The notes under the pieces are model-generated. The model was given only the letters and a program-made list of their open reading frames with translations, was not told the origin of the DNA and ran no database searches. A program made the translations under genes and the position numbers. From assembly GCA_026398595.1 (NCBI GenBank), contig JAPLSO010000058.1, positions 36,227 through 100,226 of the forward strand: a DNA stretch of 64,000 bases, written 5' to 3'. Of this stretch, positions 45,342 through 53,957 are shown one piece after another (the stretch's first letter is position 1; each line of letters starts with the position of its first letter). This stretch comes from Spirochaetota bacterium (lineage in GTDB: Bacteria > Spirochaetota > Spirochaetia > Treponematales > Rectinemataceae).

Positions 45342-46745
45342 ATGGAAAATGCCGCGGTATTCGTTTCGCTGATCTTCCTCATCGTCCTCCTTGTCCTGGC
45401 TGCCCTCATTCTTGCGGCCATTGGCAAGCTCAGGCGTGAACAGACGGCGGGCGAACTCAAGATACTCATCGCCGACAACGAGAAGAACCATGCCGAGTCC
45501 TTGCGGATCGAGGCCAAGGGCATCCGCCAGGAAGTCCAGGAGGCCTTGAGCCTGACGCGTAAGGAGCTGACCGAGGGTATGGAGCGCCTGCGCGGTTCTT
45601 CCACCGAGGTCCAGGGGCAGTTCCAGAAGGCTGTGCAGGAGCGGCTGGACCGCTACAGCGAGACCTTGAGTTCGCGGCTTGAAAGCCTTCAGAAGAGCGC
45701 CGGGGAGTCTTCGGAGAAGCAGATTCAGGCCATGGCCGAGGTGAGGACCAAGATAACCGACTCGGTGACGCTTGGGCTCAAGGAGATCCAGGACAAGAAC
45801 GAGCAGAAACTGGAGCAGATGCGGCAAACGGTAGATGAGAAACTGCAGGAAACCCTCAACACGCGGCTGACCCAGAGCTTCGAGGTGGTGACGAAACAGC
45901 TCGTCGAGGTGCAGAAGGGCCTGACCGAGATGCAGAGTCTCGCTCAGGACGTGGGCGGCCTCAAGAAGGCCCTGACCAACGTCAAGGTACGGGGTATGCT
46001 GGGCGAGGCACAGCTGGGCGCCCTCCTCGAACAGTTTCTCTCGAGGGAACAATACGCGGAGAATGTCGCCGTCAAGCCACGGTCCAGCGAGCGCGTGGAG
46101 TTCGCGATCAAGCTGCCCGGCGGCGACGATGGGCAACCCGTCTGGCTTTCCATCGATTCCAAGTTCCCGATCGAGGATTACCAGCGCCTCCAGGAAGCCT
46201 ATGAACTGGGCGACAAGCCGGCCTGGGAGCTGGCCGGAAAAGCCTTCGAAAATCGGATATATCAGCACGCCGTCGACATTTCGTCGAAATACATAGCCGC
46301 GCCCCACACTACCGATTTCGCCCTTATGTTCCTCCCCTTCGAGAGCCTCTACGCCGAAGCGATCCGGAGGCCCGGACTCTTCCAGGACCTCAGCGCCAAG
46401 TACCATGTCGTCGTCGTGGGTCCGACCACGCTCACGGCTTTCCTGAACAGTCTCCAGGTGGGCTTCAAGACTCTGGCCATCAGCAAGCAGTCCAGCGAGG
46501 TCTGGAAAGTCCTGGGCGCGGTCAAGACCGAATTCCAGAAGTTCGGCGAAGCCGTGTCCAAGGTGCAGAAGAACCTCGATATAGCGTCCTCGAACCTATC
46601 GACTGTTTCGGACCGCGCCAAGCAGATGGAACGGAAGCTCAGCAAGGTCTCGGCCCTGCCGGCCGAAGAATCCCTACGCATCCTGCCTCCCGAGAAAGGA
46701 GACTCTGCTGAAGCCGCGGCCGAAGAATCCGATTCGGATGCATGA
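45342..46745 (+). CDS. rmuC: RmuC family DNA recombination protein
   Basis: 467 residues: an N-terminal membrane helix (AAVFVSLIFLIVLLVLAALILAAI), then a long coiled coil (about 30-200). The RmuC nuclease-like domain follows: VRGMLGEAQLGALLEQFL, WLSIDSKFPIEDYQRL and HTTDFALMFLPFESLYAE. RmuC limits DNA inversions and some recombination. Translation begins at ATG 45342 after GGGAGAAAAAC. The 179-bp gap after thyX contains an inverted repeat without a T-tract and no recognisable gene. Confidence 0.92.
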   Translation: MENAAVFVSLIFLIVLLVLAALILAAIGKLRREQTAGELKILIADNEKNHAESLRIEAKGIRQEVQEALSLTRKELTEGMERLRGSSTEVQGQFQKAVQERLDRYSETLSSRLESLQKSAGESSEKQIQAMAEVRTKITDSVTLGLKEIQDKNEQKLEQMRQTVDEKLQETLNTRLTQSFEVVTKQLVEVQKGLTEMQSLAQDVGGLKKALTNVKVRGMLGEAQLGALLEQFLSREQYAENVAVKPRSSERVEFAIKLPGGDDGQPVWLSIDSKFPIEDYQRLQEAYELGDKPAWELAGKAFENRIYQHAVDISSKYIAAPHTTDFALMFLPFESLYAEAIRRPGLFQDLSAKYHVVVVGPTTLTAFLNSLQVGFKTLAISKQSSEVWKVLGAVKTEFQKFGEAVSKVQKNLDIASSNLSTVSDRAKQMERKLSKVSALPAEESLRILPPEKGDSAEAAAEESDSDA

Positions 46746-46795
46746 TAGGCCGTGTGGTTAATGGTTGCCTCGTCCGCGGGATGCGGGCGTGCCGC

Positions 46796-46825
46796 TTGAT
46801 CTTCACCAACCTCAAGCCATAGAAT
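46796..46825 (+). promoter_or_regulatory. Promoter of the RND-LolA-barrel operon
   Basis: TTGATC (46796-46801), 18 bp, TAGAAT (46820-46825), about 80 bp before the RND gene. Confidence 0.5.
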
Positions 46826-46908
46826 GACTAATTGTTATCAATCGTGCTGATGCCTGCCCACCTACGCCGAACGCGAAGCAGAAAAATCATGGAAAGGAAA
46901 TAGAACGA

Positions 46909-49611
46909 ATGCGAAAATTCTTCAAGCGGCCGTGGCTCATCGTCACGGTCATCGGGGTGATCACGGTCTTCTTCGCCCTTCAGCTCCCCAAGGCAGAGAT
47001 CGACAACAACAATTTCCGGTTTGTACCGGAGAAGGATCCCGAGCGCCTCACCGCCAAGAAGATCGACGATATCTTCGGCGGCCAGATCATGATCCTCGTC
47101 GGTCTGGAACGTAAATCGGGGACTATCCTGGACGCGGACTTTATCGGGAAGCTCCGGAGCCTGAGCGCGAAGATCAGCGATATCAAGAACGTCGATTCGG
47201 TCTCATCCATCGTCTCGACGACCTATATCGACGGGGTGGGGGATTCCATCGTGGCTTCGCCCCTTCTGCCCGAGGATTTCAAGGGCACGAAGGCCGAATT
47301 GTCGTCTCTGAAGGAAAGGCTCCTGAGCTGGGATGTCTATCGAAGGGCCCTGATCTCCGACGATTTCAGTTCGACTCAGGTGGTAGTATCCCTGCGGGTG
47401 GGCACGGACAAGGCGGGGACGCCTCTCGTTATTGCGTGCTACAACTCGATCAAGCGTCTGGCGTACGAGACGGGCTTCGAGTCCACGAATGTCTACATGG
47501 CGGGATTGCCCGTCTTGAGCGCCGAGGTAAGCACCGCTACCTCGCGCGACCTTTTCTTCCTCGTCCCTCTCGTCGTCATCGTCCTCTTGGCCGTCCTCTT
47601 CCTGTCTCTTAAACGGCTCTCTGCCGTGTTTCTGCCCCTGCTCACCGTCCTCATTTCGGCGGTCTGGGCAGTCGGCGCGATGCCGCTTTTCGGGGTCAAG
47701 CTGACGATCCTTTCGACGGTTCTGCCTGTCATACTCATCGCCGTGGGTTCGGCCTACGGCATCCATGTGGTCAGCCACTACTACGACGAGATCGCCAAGC
47801 GCGGCAGCCTGAGCGGCGAGGAGCACAAGGACCTGGTGTTCGCCGTGATGAAGCGGATCGGCTGGCCCGTCTTCCTGGCCGCGGCCACCACTTTCGTCGG
47901 TTTCGTCTCCTTCTGCTTCACATCGGTCGTACCTATCTTCGATTTTGGCATTTTCTCCAGTTTTGGCGTCCTTGTGGCCTTTATCGTGGCCGTGACCTTC
48001 ATCCCTGCTATCTTCCTGATCCGCGGTCCCGAGAAAGCTCAGCCTAAATCCTGGGGAAAGCACATCGTGGTGGTGGGGGAGAATACCGTGGATGCGGCCA
48101 TCGCCGATGCCTTCGGGGTGATCACCCGGAAACGGCGGACCACGATCACGGCAACAGTCCTGATCGTCATCGTCTCCCTTTTCGGCCTTTCGCAGGTGGT
48201 CATCGACAACGTGCTGGTCGAGTACTTCAAACCGGACACGGAAATGGTACGGGCAGACAAGTTTATCAGGGAGAAATTTGGGGGTACGAAGGATGTGAGC
48301 ATCGTCGTGACGGGCGAAAAGCCTGGCGACGTCCTCAGGCCCGATGTGCTGAGCGCCATGGACGGCCTATCTACCTATCTGACCGATCAGGTTCCCGAGA
48401 TAGGCAAGACCATAGGCTTCACCGATACGATCAAGCGCGTGAACCAGGTGCTGAACGTCGATGCCGATCCTGCCGGTCTGCCGAAGAAGGCGGCCGCACA
48501 GACGGCGCCGGTATCGTCGGCCGGGGAATCAGAGCCGGCATTCGGGTTCGGATTCGACGTCCCGGCCGAGACGTCGACAGCAAAAGTCCCCGCCGCGAAG
48601 GCCAAGGTCGAAGTCGCTTCCCTAGACAAGGCCTCGGCGACAGCTCAAGCCGCAGGGGCAAACTCCAAGGCCTTGGCCGGCCTCCTCGACAAGGCTCTCG
48701 CCGAGAGCGGGACCCGGTCCAAGGCGGTCGAGGACTTGGTCCGCGGCTTCGAGAAGGTCGTCAACTACAAGGGTGCCTCCTACTACGAGATACCTACCGA
48801 TCCCGCCCGCTATGGCCTCGATGACGCCGAAGGCCTGAAAAACCTTGTCTCCAACTATCTCGTTCTCCTCTCGGGCAACCTCGGCTCCTACGCCGACGAT
48901 CCCCTGGAGCCCAAGAACATCAGGATGAGCGTCCAGATGAAGACCGTGGGCCAGATCGATACGGACAAGGCGATAGGCGCCATGAAGACCTACATCACCG
49001 ATCACTTCCCCAAGGATGTGAAGGTGGTGATCGGCGGAACGGCCCTGGTCGAAGGCTCCCTCAACCGCCTCGTCGTCCTCTCCCAGCTCATCTCCGTACT
49101 CTTCTCCTTATTCCTGGTCTTCCTCATCCTTACGATGTACTACCGTTCATTCGTCGCCGGTCTCATTGGCATCGCGCCCCTCTCGGTGTCCATCCTGATC
49201 AACTTCGCCGTCATGGGCTTCACGGGTATCAAGCTCAACATCGGGACGGCGATGGTGGCGAGCATCACCGTCGGCATCGGTGTCGACTACACGATCCACT
49301 ACATGGCGGCCTACCACCACGAGTACCTGGCCACGGACGGCAAAGGCGACTACCTGCGGCGCAGTTTCATGAGCTCGGGCAAGGTGATTCTCCTCAACGC
49401 CATGTCGGTGGGATTAGGGTTCGGCGCCCTCGCTTTCTCCCAGTTCAATATTCTCGCGGACTTGGGCAAGCTGATTCTCCTTACGATGGCGACGAGTTCC
49501 TTCGTCAGCCTGACCCTCCTGCCCGTTCTGCTCGAGGTCATCAAACCCGCCTTTATCCGCAGGCCCTTGCCTTCGGAGAAGTTTGATTCAACCACGGAGG
49601 TTGCTTCATGA
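46909..49611 (+). CDS. RND/MMPL family transporter (HAE3-like)
   Basis: 900 residues with two RND repeats: a helix at the N-terminus (about 8-25), a periplasmic domain, helices around 210-390, a second periplasmic domain and helices around 710-880. The MMPL/SSD-like segments GSAYGIHVVSHYYDEIA and GVDYTIHYMAAYHHEY are typical of the hydrophobe/amphiphile exporter HAE3 group. An Ala/Lys/Ser-rich, low-complexity insert of about 100 residues (515-615) sits in the second periplasmic loop. With the LolA-like and beta-barrel genes it probably moves lipids or lipoproteins across the envelope. The next gene overlaps by four bases. Confidence 0.88.
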   Translation: MRKFFKRPWLIVTVIGVITVFFALQLPKAEIDNNNFRFVPEKDPERLTAKKIDDIFGGQIMILVGLERKSGTILDADFIGKLRSLSAKISDIKNVDSVSSIVSTTYIDGVGDSIVASPLLPEDFKGTKAELSSLKERLLSWDVYRRALISDDFSSTQVVVSLRVGTDKAGTPLVIACYNSIKRLAYETGFESTNVYMAGLPVLSAEVSTATSRDLFFLVPLVVIVLLAVLFLSLKRLSAVFLPLLTVLISAVWAVGAMPLFGVKLTILSTVLPVILIAVGSAYGIHVVSHYYDEIAKRGSLSGEEHKDLVFAVMKRIGWPVFLAAATTFVGFVSFCFTSVVPIFDFGIFSSFGVLVAFIVAVTFIPAIFLIRGPEKAQPKSWGKHIVVVGENTVDAAIADAFGVITRKRRTTITATVLIVIVSLFGLSQVVIDNVLVEYFKPDTEMVRADKFIREKFGGTKDVSIVVTGEKPGDVLRPDVLSAMDGLSTYLTDQVPEIGKTIGFTDTIKRVNQVLNVDADPAGLPKKAAAQTAPVSSAGESEPAFGFGFDVPAETSTAKVPAAKAKVEVASLDKASATAQAAGANSKALAGLLDKALAESGTRSKAVEDLVRGFEKVVNYKGASYYEIPTDPARYGLDDAEGLKNLVSNYLVLLSGNLGSYADDPLEPKNIRMSVQMKTVGQIDTDKAIGAMKTYITDHFPKDVKVVIGGTALVEGSLNRLVVLSQLISVLFSLFLVFLILTMYYRSFVAGLIGIAPLSVSILINFAVMGFTGIKLNIGTAMVASITVGIGVDYTIHYMAAYHHEYLATDGKGDYLRRSFMSSGKVILLNAMSVGLGFGALAFSQFNILADLGKLILLTMATSSFVSLTLLPVLLEVIKPAFIRRPLPSEKFDSTTEVAS

Positions 49612-50387
49612 ATCGCAGACTGCATATCGCGGCCGTAATCGCGCTGGCCGCTTTCGCGCTTTCGGGCCTTTCGGCGCAGAGCGCCGAAGAGATCATCAAA
49701 GCCTCGAGGGAGCGGATCAGCTCGACGACCGTGTCGACCCGATCCCGCCTGGTCATAACGGCCAAAGACGGCGGCACGAGTGAGCGGCTCATCGACCAGT
49801 ACACGAGCAAGTCCGGCGGGACGGAGCAGTCCGTCGTCGTCTTCCAGAAGCCGACGAGCGTCGCCGGCACCCGCTTCCTCACCGTCGCGAGCCAAGGCAA
49901 GACTTCGGACAGCTGGATCTTCCTCCCTGCCCTGGGCAAGGTGCGCCGGGTGGCGGCGGGCGAGGGTTCGGGCAGCTTCATGGGCACGGACATGTCCTAT
50001 GACGACGTCGGTCTGACGAACAGGGATACCGGGGCCGACACGCATTTGATCCTTCGCGAGGAAGGGCTGAACGGGAAACCCTGCTGGGTGATCGAGTCGA
50101 TCCCCAAGAATACCGACTTCCAGTATTCGAAGCTGGTACTCTGGGTCGAAAAATCCAGTCACGCTACCTTGAAGGTCGAGCTCTACGACAAGCGGGGCGA
50201 GCTGATCAAGATACTCGAGATCCTCAAGATGGAGGACAAGCAGGGCCGCTTGACGGCGACCGAGACTAAGATGAGCACCCTGAAAGCCAAGACTTCGACG
50301 ACGATCTTCGTCGATATCATCAAATATGACGATCCCATTCCGGCTTCCGTGTTCACGACGAAGTTTCTCGAGACGGGTAGGCCCTGA
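49608..50387 (+). CDS. Outer membrane lipoprotein-sorting protein (LolA-like)
   Basis: 259 residues with a signal peptide (MNRRLHIAAVIALAAFALSGLSAQ). The body matches the LolA-like fold found beside RND exporters: ASRERISSTTVSTRSRLVITAKDG, VVVFQKPTSVAGTRFLTV, WIFLPALGKVRRVAAGEG, and DKQGRLTATETKMS. It likely carries hydrophobic cargo through the periplasm for the adjacent RND pump. Its ATG overlaps the pump's stop. Confidence 0.85.
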   Translation: MNRRLHIAAVIALAAFALSGLSAQSAEEIIKASRERISSTTVSTRSRLVITAKDGGTSERLIDQYTSKSGGTEQSVVVFQKPTSVAGTRFLTVASQGKTSDSWIFLPALGKVRRVAAGEGSGSFMGTDMSYDDVGLTNRDTGADTHLILREEGLNGKPCWVIESIPKNTDFQYSKLVLWVEKSSHATLKVELYDKRGELIKILEILKMEDKQGRLTATETKMSTLKAKTSTTIFVDIIKYDDPIPASVFTTKFLETGRP

Positions 50388-51688
50388 TGCCAGCACTAAG
50401 GCGTCTAGCCCTTTGCTTCCTGGCCGGGCTTTGCGCCACAACCGCGGGCTTCGCCCAGGAGGGCGGCTTCGGTTTCGGAGCCGAATCGGACCAGGCTCCC
50501 GCCCCCGCCCTGACCCTGAGGGGGACGGTGGGCGTCGGCTCGACGATCTATCTCGACAAACTGACAGTGCCCGGATTGATCGATCTCGGCAGCCTCGCTT
50601 CGGCCTCGCTCGACCTTTTGACCTCGGGAACGGTGGCCTCAGCCCAGCTTCGGCTCAAGCTTTCCAGGACACGTTTCGAGACCGATCCAGGTTCGGTCAT
50701 CGACGAGGCCAAGGTGGCCCTCTTCCTCGGCCCAGTGGACCTGGACGCCGGGCTCTTGAAACTCAACTGGGGCAGGGCCGAATCGGGCGGCCCCCTCGAC
50801 GTCCCCAACCCCCTCGACCTGCGGGATCTCTCGATCACGAATTCCCTCGAGAGAAAGCTGGCCGTGCCCATGATCCATTTCAGACTGTCGATTGGCCAGA
50901 ACTCGAGCGTCGAGGCCGTCTTCGAGCCCGGATTCAGGGGCGACGCGATCGCCCTGTCCGGGAAATGGATGCCGGCGGCGATCAAGACCCTGCTTGCAGG
51001 CGGCGCTGGCACAATAAGCACAGCAGCAGCCGATGTTGCGGCCGCCTGGACCCTCGACCATTCGCAGGGCGGCGTTCGGTTCACGACGATCCTCGGCGGG
51101 ATCGATCTCGGCGCCCAGTACCACTACGGTTATCTGCGCGAGCCGGTCATATACCATCTGATAACGGGTACGCCGACGGTGACGTACGTCCGGCGCCACC
51201 AAATCGGCCTCGACTTTGCCGCTGTCCTGGCTGGCTTCTCCCTGCGTGGCGAGGCGGCGGCCAACCTGACCGCCGATTTGGCCGGTAACGATTCGGCTGT
51301 CCCCAATCCTTCGCTGGCCTTCTCCTTCGGCTTCGACAGGAACCTCTTCGCCGACCTTGCCCTCGGCTTCCAGTACGAAGGCTCATTGAGGCTGGCGGAT
51401 GGCGGCGTCAGCCTACAAAACGACGTGGAATACGGCACATATCCCCTAGCCTCGACCTTGACGGGGAGCCTCTCCGAGACCCTCCTGAAAGGGGCTCTGA
51501 CCCTGAACTTCGCGGCTGACTGGGGCGTCGAGAACGGGGATTATCTTTTCAGGCCCAGCGCCGTGCTCAACTTCGGGGAGGGTGAGATGGGGCTGTACGG
51601 GGGATTCTACGGCGGTTCATCGTCGGGGAAGCTGGGACAGTATGCCGACGCGAGCTATCTGAAAGCGGGAATAACCTACAAATTCTGA
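50387..51688 (+). CDS. Predicted outer-membrane beta-barrel protein of the RND cassette
   Basis: 433 residues: signal peptide MPALRRLALCFLAGLCATTAGFAQ, then alternating strands rich in Gly/aromatic residues, ending in a typical barrel terminus (ASYLKAGITYKF). It starts one base into the previous gene's stop codon. I could not assign a family, but it occupies the place of the DUF1302-type barrels often found after HAE3 pumps and LolA-like proteins. It is probably the outer-membrane partner. Confidence 0.72.
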   Translation: MPALRRLALCFLAGLCATTAGFAQEGGFGFGAESDQAPAPALTLRGTVGVGSTIYLDKLTVPGLIDLGSLASASLDLLTSGTVASAQLRLKLSRTRFETDPGSVIDEAKVALFLGPVDLDAGLLKLNWGRAESGGPLDVPNPLDLRDLSITNSLERKLAVPMIHFRLSIGQNSSVEAVFEPGFRGDAIALSGKWMPAAIKTLLAGGAGTISTAAADVAAAWTLDHSQGGVRFTTILGGIDLGAQYHYGYLREPVIYHLITGTPTVTYVRRHQIGLDFAAVLAGFSLRGEAAANLTADLAGNDSAVPNPSLAFSFGFDRNLFADLALGFQYEGSLRLADGGVSLQNDVEYGTYPLASTLTGSLSETLLKGALTLNFAADWGVENGDYLFRPSAVLNFGEGEMGLYGGFYGGSSSGKLGQYADASYLKAGITYKF

Positions 51689-51790
51689 CCCGCGGCGCGG
51701 CTCAGGCCGCGAGCGGCCTGACGAGCTATGCATGCATGGACGGCGTCCCGCCCGCGAACCGGCGGCAGGGTCGAGGGCGTGGCGTCTGCT

Positions 51791-52858
51791 TCAGAGCCTT
51801 ACATTCTTGTCCTCGCCCATCCCATAGAGACCGGAGACATTTACGAGCTCGCCCGAAGGCGAGCGGAGTCTGCCCTCGAAGCGGCCGAAGGGCCCTGCAT
51901 AGTCTATCTCGGCTATGCCGAGGTTCAGGGCTATGTCGTGGGAAACCTCGGGCGTGAAGACGAGATCGACCGTCCCCTCCGTGTCCTGGATGTTCCAGGG
52001 CGATTCGCGGCCGAAAGGCCGTGTGATTTTGACCGGGGCGAGGGGATAAATATCACGGCCTATCCAAAGCCTGTTCTCGTTGTATCTAGCCTGATCCCCC
52101 ACCTGGTTGTCCGTGAGATTGAAACCTATCCGTCTTCCGCCTCGGTCGAAGCCGAAACCCGTCACCCAATCGTAGTGAAGCCGGTAAGGATAATAGCCCT
52201 TGTGGTCATCGAGGATGGCGCTTGCCGTAGAGGGTATAAAGCTATGGGCGAGGTCCCCAGCCGACAGCGTTCCTGAAGCGGGCATGAGGACCTTCGTGGA
52301 GTACATGGCCCGGTTGGACGCGAAAGGGAGGCAGACCGAGAAAGGCGAGGCCCCACCATGGGAGAAATCGAAATTAAGATCGAGGGCGATCGCCTCGCCC
52401 GGGTTCCCGGCCGATGACGATCCGGCTTTCAGACTGAGGCGTCTGCCTTCGGAATCGAGGCTGATCTCAAGGTGGATGCCTCCTGAGTCCACCTTTGTAG
52501 CGCCTGACCCGAGACTCGAGGGTAGGCCGAATCTGCTCCCTAGGAACATCTTCCTGAACCCGCGTTTCTGGCCTTTCTTCCTTTCCCAGATGTCGAGCGA
52601 GACCATGCTGATGAACTTGGCGTCGTAGAGAACACAGCAGAGAAAGCAGTCCTCGTCGCCGGCCTGGATCGCGCGCCATTCCTTCAGCCGAAGGCGCTGT
52701 ATGAAGCGGGGGATAGGGTAATGGTAGGGCCTTTCGGCATCGAGGAGGTTGGCCGAGCCGGGGATGCCATTCCAGGAACCGAAAGAGATTTTACCCTTGG
52801 TGACCAGGAAAGAAGGAGCCGTGGACCTGGCGCCGGATTCTGTGATTGCTGATTCCAT
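51791..52858 (-). CDS. DUF2804 domain-containing protein
   Basis: 355 residues from ATG 52858, or a GTG at 52891; the ORF track extends into the previous gene. It looks like DUF2804: an early RPYHYPIPRFIQRLRLKEWRA block, a DWVTGFGFDRGGRRIGFNLTDN core and a C-terminal FGRFEGRLRSPSGE. The protein is rich in beta-strands, and its role is unknown. It follows the dehydrogenase gene in the same direction, so they may be co-transcribed, and is convergent with the barrel gene. Confidence 0.7.
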   Translation of the reverse strand: MESAITESGARSTAPSFLVTKGKISFGSWNGIPGSANLLDAERPYHYPIPRFIQRLRLKEWRAIQAGDEDCFLCCVLYDAKFISMVSLDIWERKKGQKRGFRKMFLGSRFGLPSSLGSGATKVDSGGIHLEISLDSEGRRLSLKAGSSSAGNPGEAIALDLNFDFSHGGASPFSVCLPFASNRAMYSTKVLMPASGTLSAGDLAHSFIPSTASAILDDHKGYYPYRLHYDWVTGFGFDRGGRRIGFNLTDNQVGDQARYNENRLWIGRDIYPLAPVKITRPFGRESPWNIQDTEGTVDLVFTPEVSHDIALNLGIAEIDYAGPFGRFEGRLRSPSGELVNVSGLYGMGEDKNVRL

Positions 52859-52913
52859 AGCGGCGGCCGCGCCGCCGTCTTTGTGTTTCACTCGACCGCT
52901 ATGCGTGAGGAAC

Positions 52914-53798
52914 TCACTCGTGGCCTCCCGCATACAGCTTGTAGAGCACCTGGGTGCCGAGATCGCCCAGACCCTTGGATTCCAAGGTCGCAAAAAGCCG
53001 CTCGGCGAGGGCGAGGAGGGGTAGGTCAGCCCCGAGGCGCCTGGCCGAATCGAGGGCTATTCCCAGGTCCTTGCGGAAATGCTTGACGTAGAAGCCGGGA
53101 GAGAAGTCCTCCGAGAGGATCTTCTGGCCGTTGTTGGTCAGCTGCCAGGAGCCCGCCGAGCCAGAGCTTATGGAAACCAGTACCTTGGATGGATCGAGCC
53201 CGGCTTTTTCCGCGTAGATGATGGACTCCACGGCGCCAAGGAGGCTGCCAGCAATGGCGATCTGGTTGGCCATCTTCGTGTGCTGGCCGGCGCCTGGTCC
53301 GCCCTGGAGGATGATTGTCTTGCCCATGGCCTCGAACAGCGGCCTGATTTGTTCGAAGACTTCAGAGTCGCCGCCTGCCATGATGGTGAGTGTGGCGTTC
53401 TTGGCGCCGAGGTCGCCGCCGGATACGGGAGCGTCCAGGGCTCGAATGCCCCGCGCCGCGGCGGTTTTATAGATCCTGGCGGCCAGATCGGGGCTCGATG
53501 TGGACATGTCGATGAGGATCGTCCCAGGCCTGGCGTTCTCGATGAGGCCTCCGGGGCCGAAATAAAGCCCTTCGACCTCGGCGGGATAGCCGACCATCGT
53601 GATGACAACCGCGCAGCTTGAGGCGACGTGTGCCGCCGACTCCCGCCAGACCGCGCCCGTCTCGAGGAGCATTGCTGCCTTGACCGGGCTTCGTGTATTG
53701 ACGAGAAGCTTGTATCCCGCGGCGAGGAGATGGGAAGCCATGGAGCCTCCCATGACACCCAGCCCGATGAAACCGATGGTATCGATGTGTTTGTCCAC
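52914..53798 (-). CDS. 3-hydroxyisobutyrate dehydrogenase family NAD(P)-dependent oxidoreductase
   Basis: 294 residues. The Rossmann motif TIGFIGLGVMGGSMASHL, the family signature ALDAPVSGGDLGAKNATLTIMAGG, and the catalytic lysine in GAGQHTKMANQIA are all intact. Members oxidise 3-hydroxyisobutyrate, tartronate semialdehyde or related beta-hydroxyacids; the substrate is not assigned. The start codon is GTG 53798 with a GGAGGA motif. Confidence 0.88.
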   Translation of the reverse strand: MDKHIDTIGFIGLGVMGGSMASHLLAAGYKLLVNTRSPVKAAMLLETGAVWRESAAHVASSCAVVITMVGYPAEVEGLYFGPGGLIENARPGTILIDMSTSSPDLAARIYKTAAARGIRALDAPVSGGDLGAKNATLTIMAGGDSEVFEQIRPLFEAMGKTIILQGGPGAGQHTKMANQIAIAGSLLGAVESIIYAEKAGLDPSKVLVSISSGSAGSWQLTNNGQKILSEDFSPGFYVKHFRKDLGIALDSARRLGADLPLLALAERLFATLESKGLGDLGTQVLYKLYAGGHE

Positions 53799-53819
53799 TC
53801 TTGTCCTCCGTATCTATTC

Positions 53820-53848
53820 ACTGTAGTCCTAGAGAGCGGTTAACGCAA
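53820..53848 (-). promoter_or_regulatory. Candidate promoter of the hydroxyacid dehydrogenase gene
   Basis: Minus strand: TTGCGT (53843-53848), 17 bp, TACAGT (53820-53825), about 20 bp before GTG 53798. Confidence 0.4.
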
Positions 53849-53894
53849 GGAAAAGCTTTTTGGGTTCCGTCGGGCATGTCTTGCCCGGCGCTCG

Positions 53895-53923
53895 TTGAAC
53901 GGCGGGCCGGCCTCCCCTATACT
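53895..53923 (+). promoter_or_regulatory. anmK promoter
   Basis: TTGAAC (53895-53900), 17 bp, TATACT (53918-53923). The ORF track's TTG start at 53895 coincides with this -35, so the gene must start downstream. Confidence 0.65.
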
Positions 53924-53957
53924 GAAGCCCAGGCCGGGAAGGCCGAAGGCGGAAGCT

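Noticed and set aside
45015-46406. 463-codon minus-strand ORF opposite thyX/rmuC
   Set aside because: Antisense to RmuC and ThyX; it is leucine-rich only because of the opposite-strand coiled coil.
51702-51721. TCAGGCCGC-GA-GCGGCCTGA palindrome after the barrel gene as a terminator
   Set aside because: The loop is too short and there is no T-tract; recorded only as a palindrome.
53895-53957. Upstream TTG start for anmK
   Set aside because: It overlaps the -35 element of the anmK promoter and encodes no conserved sequence.
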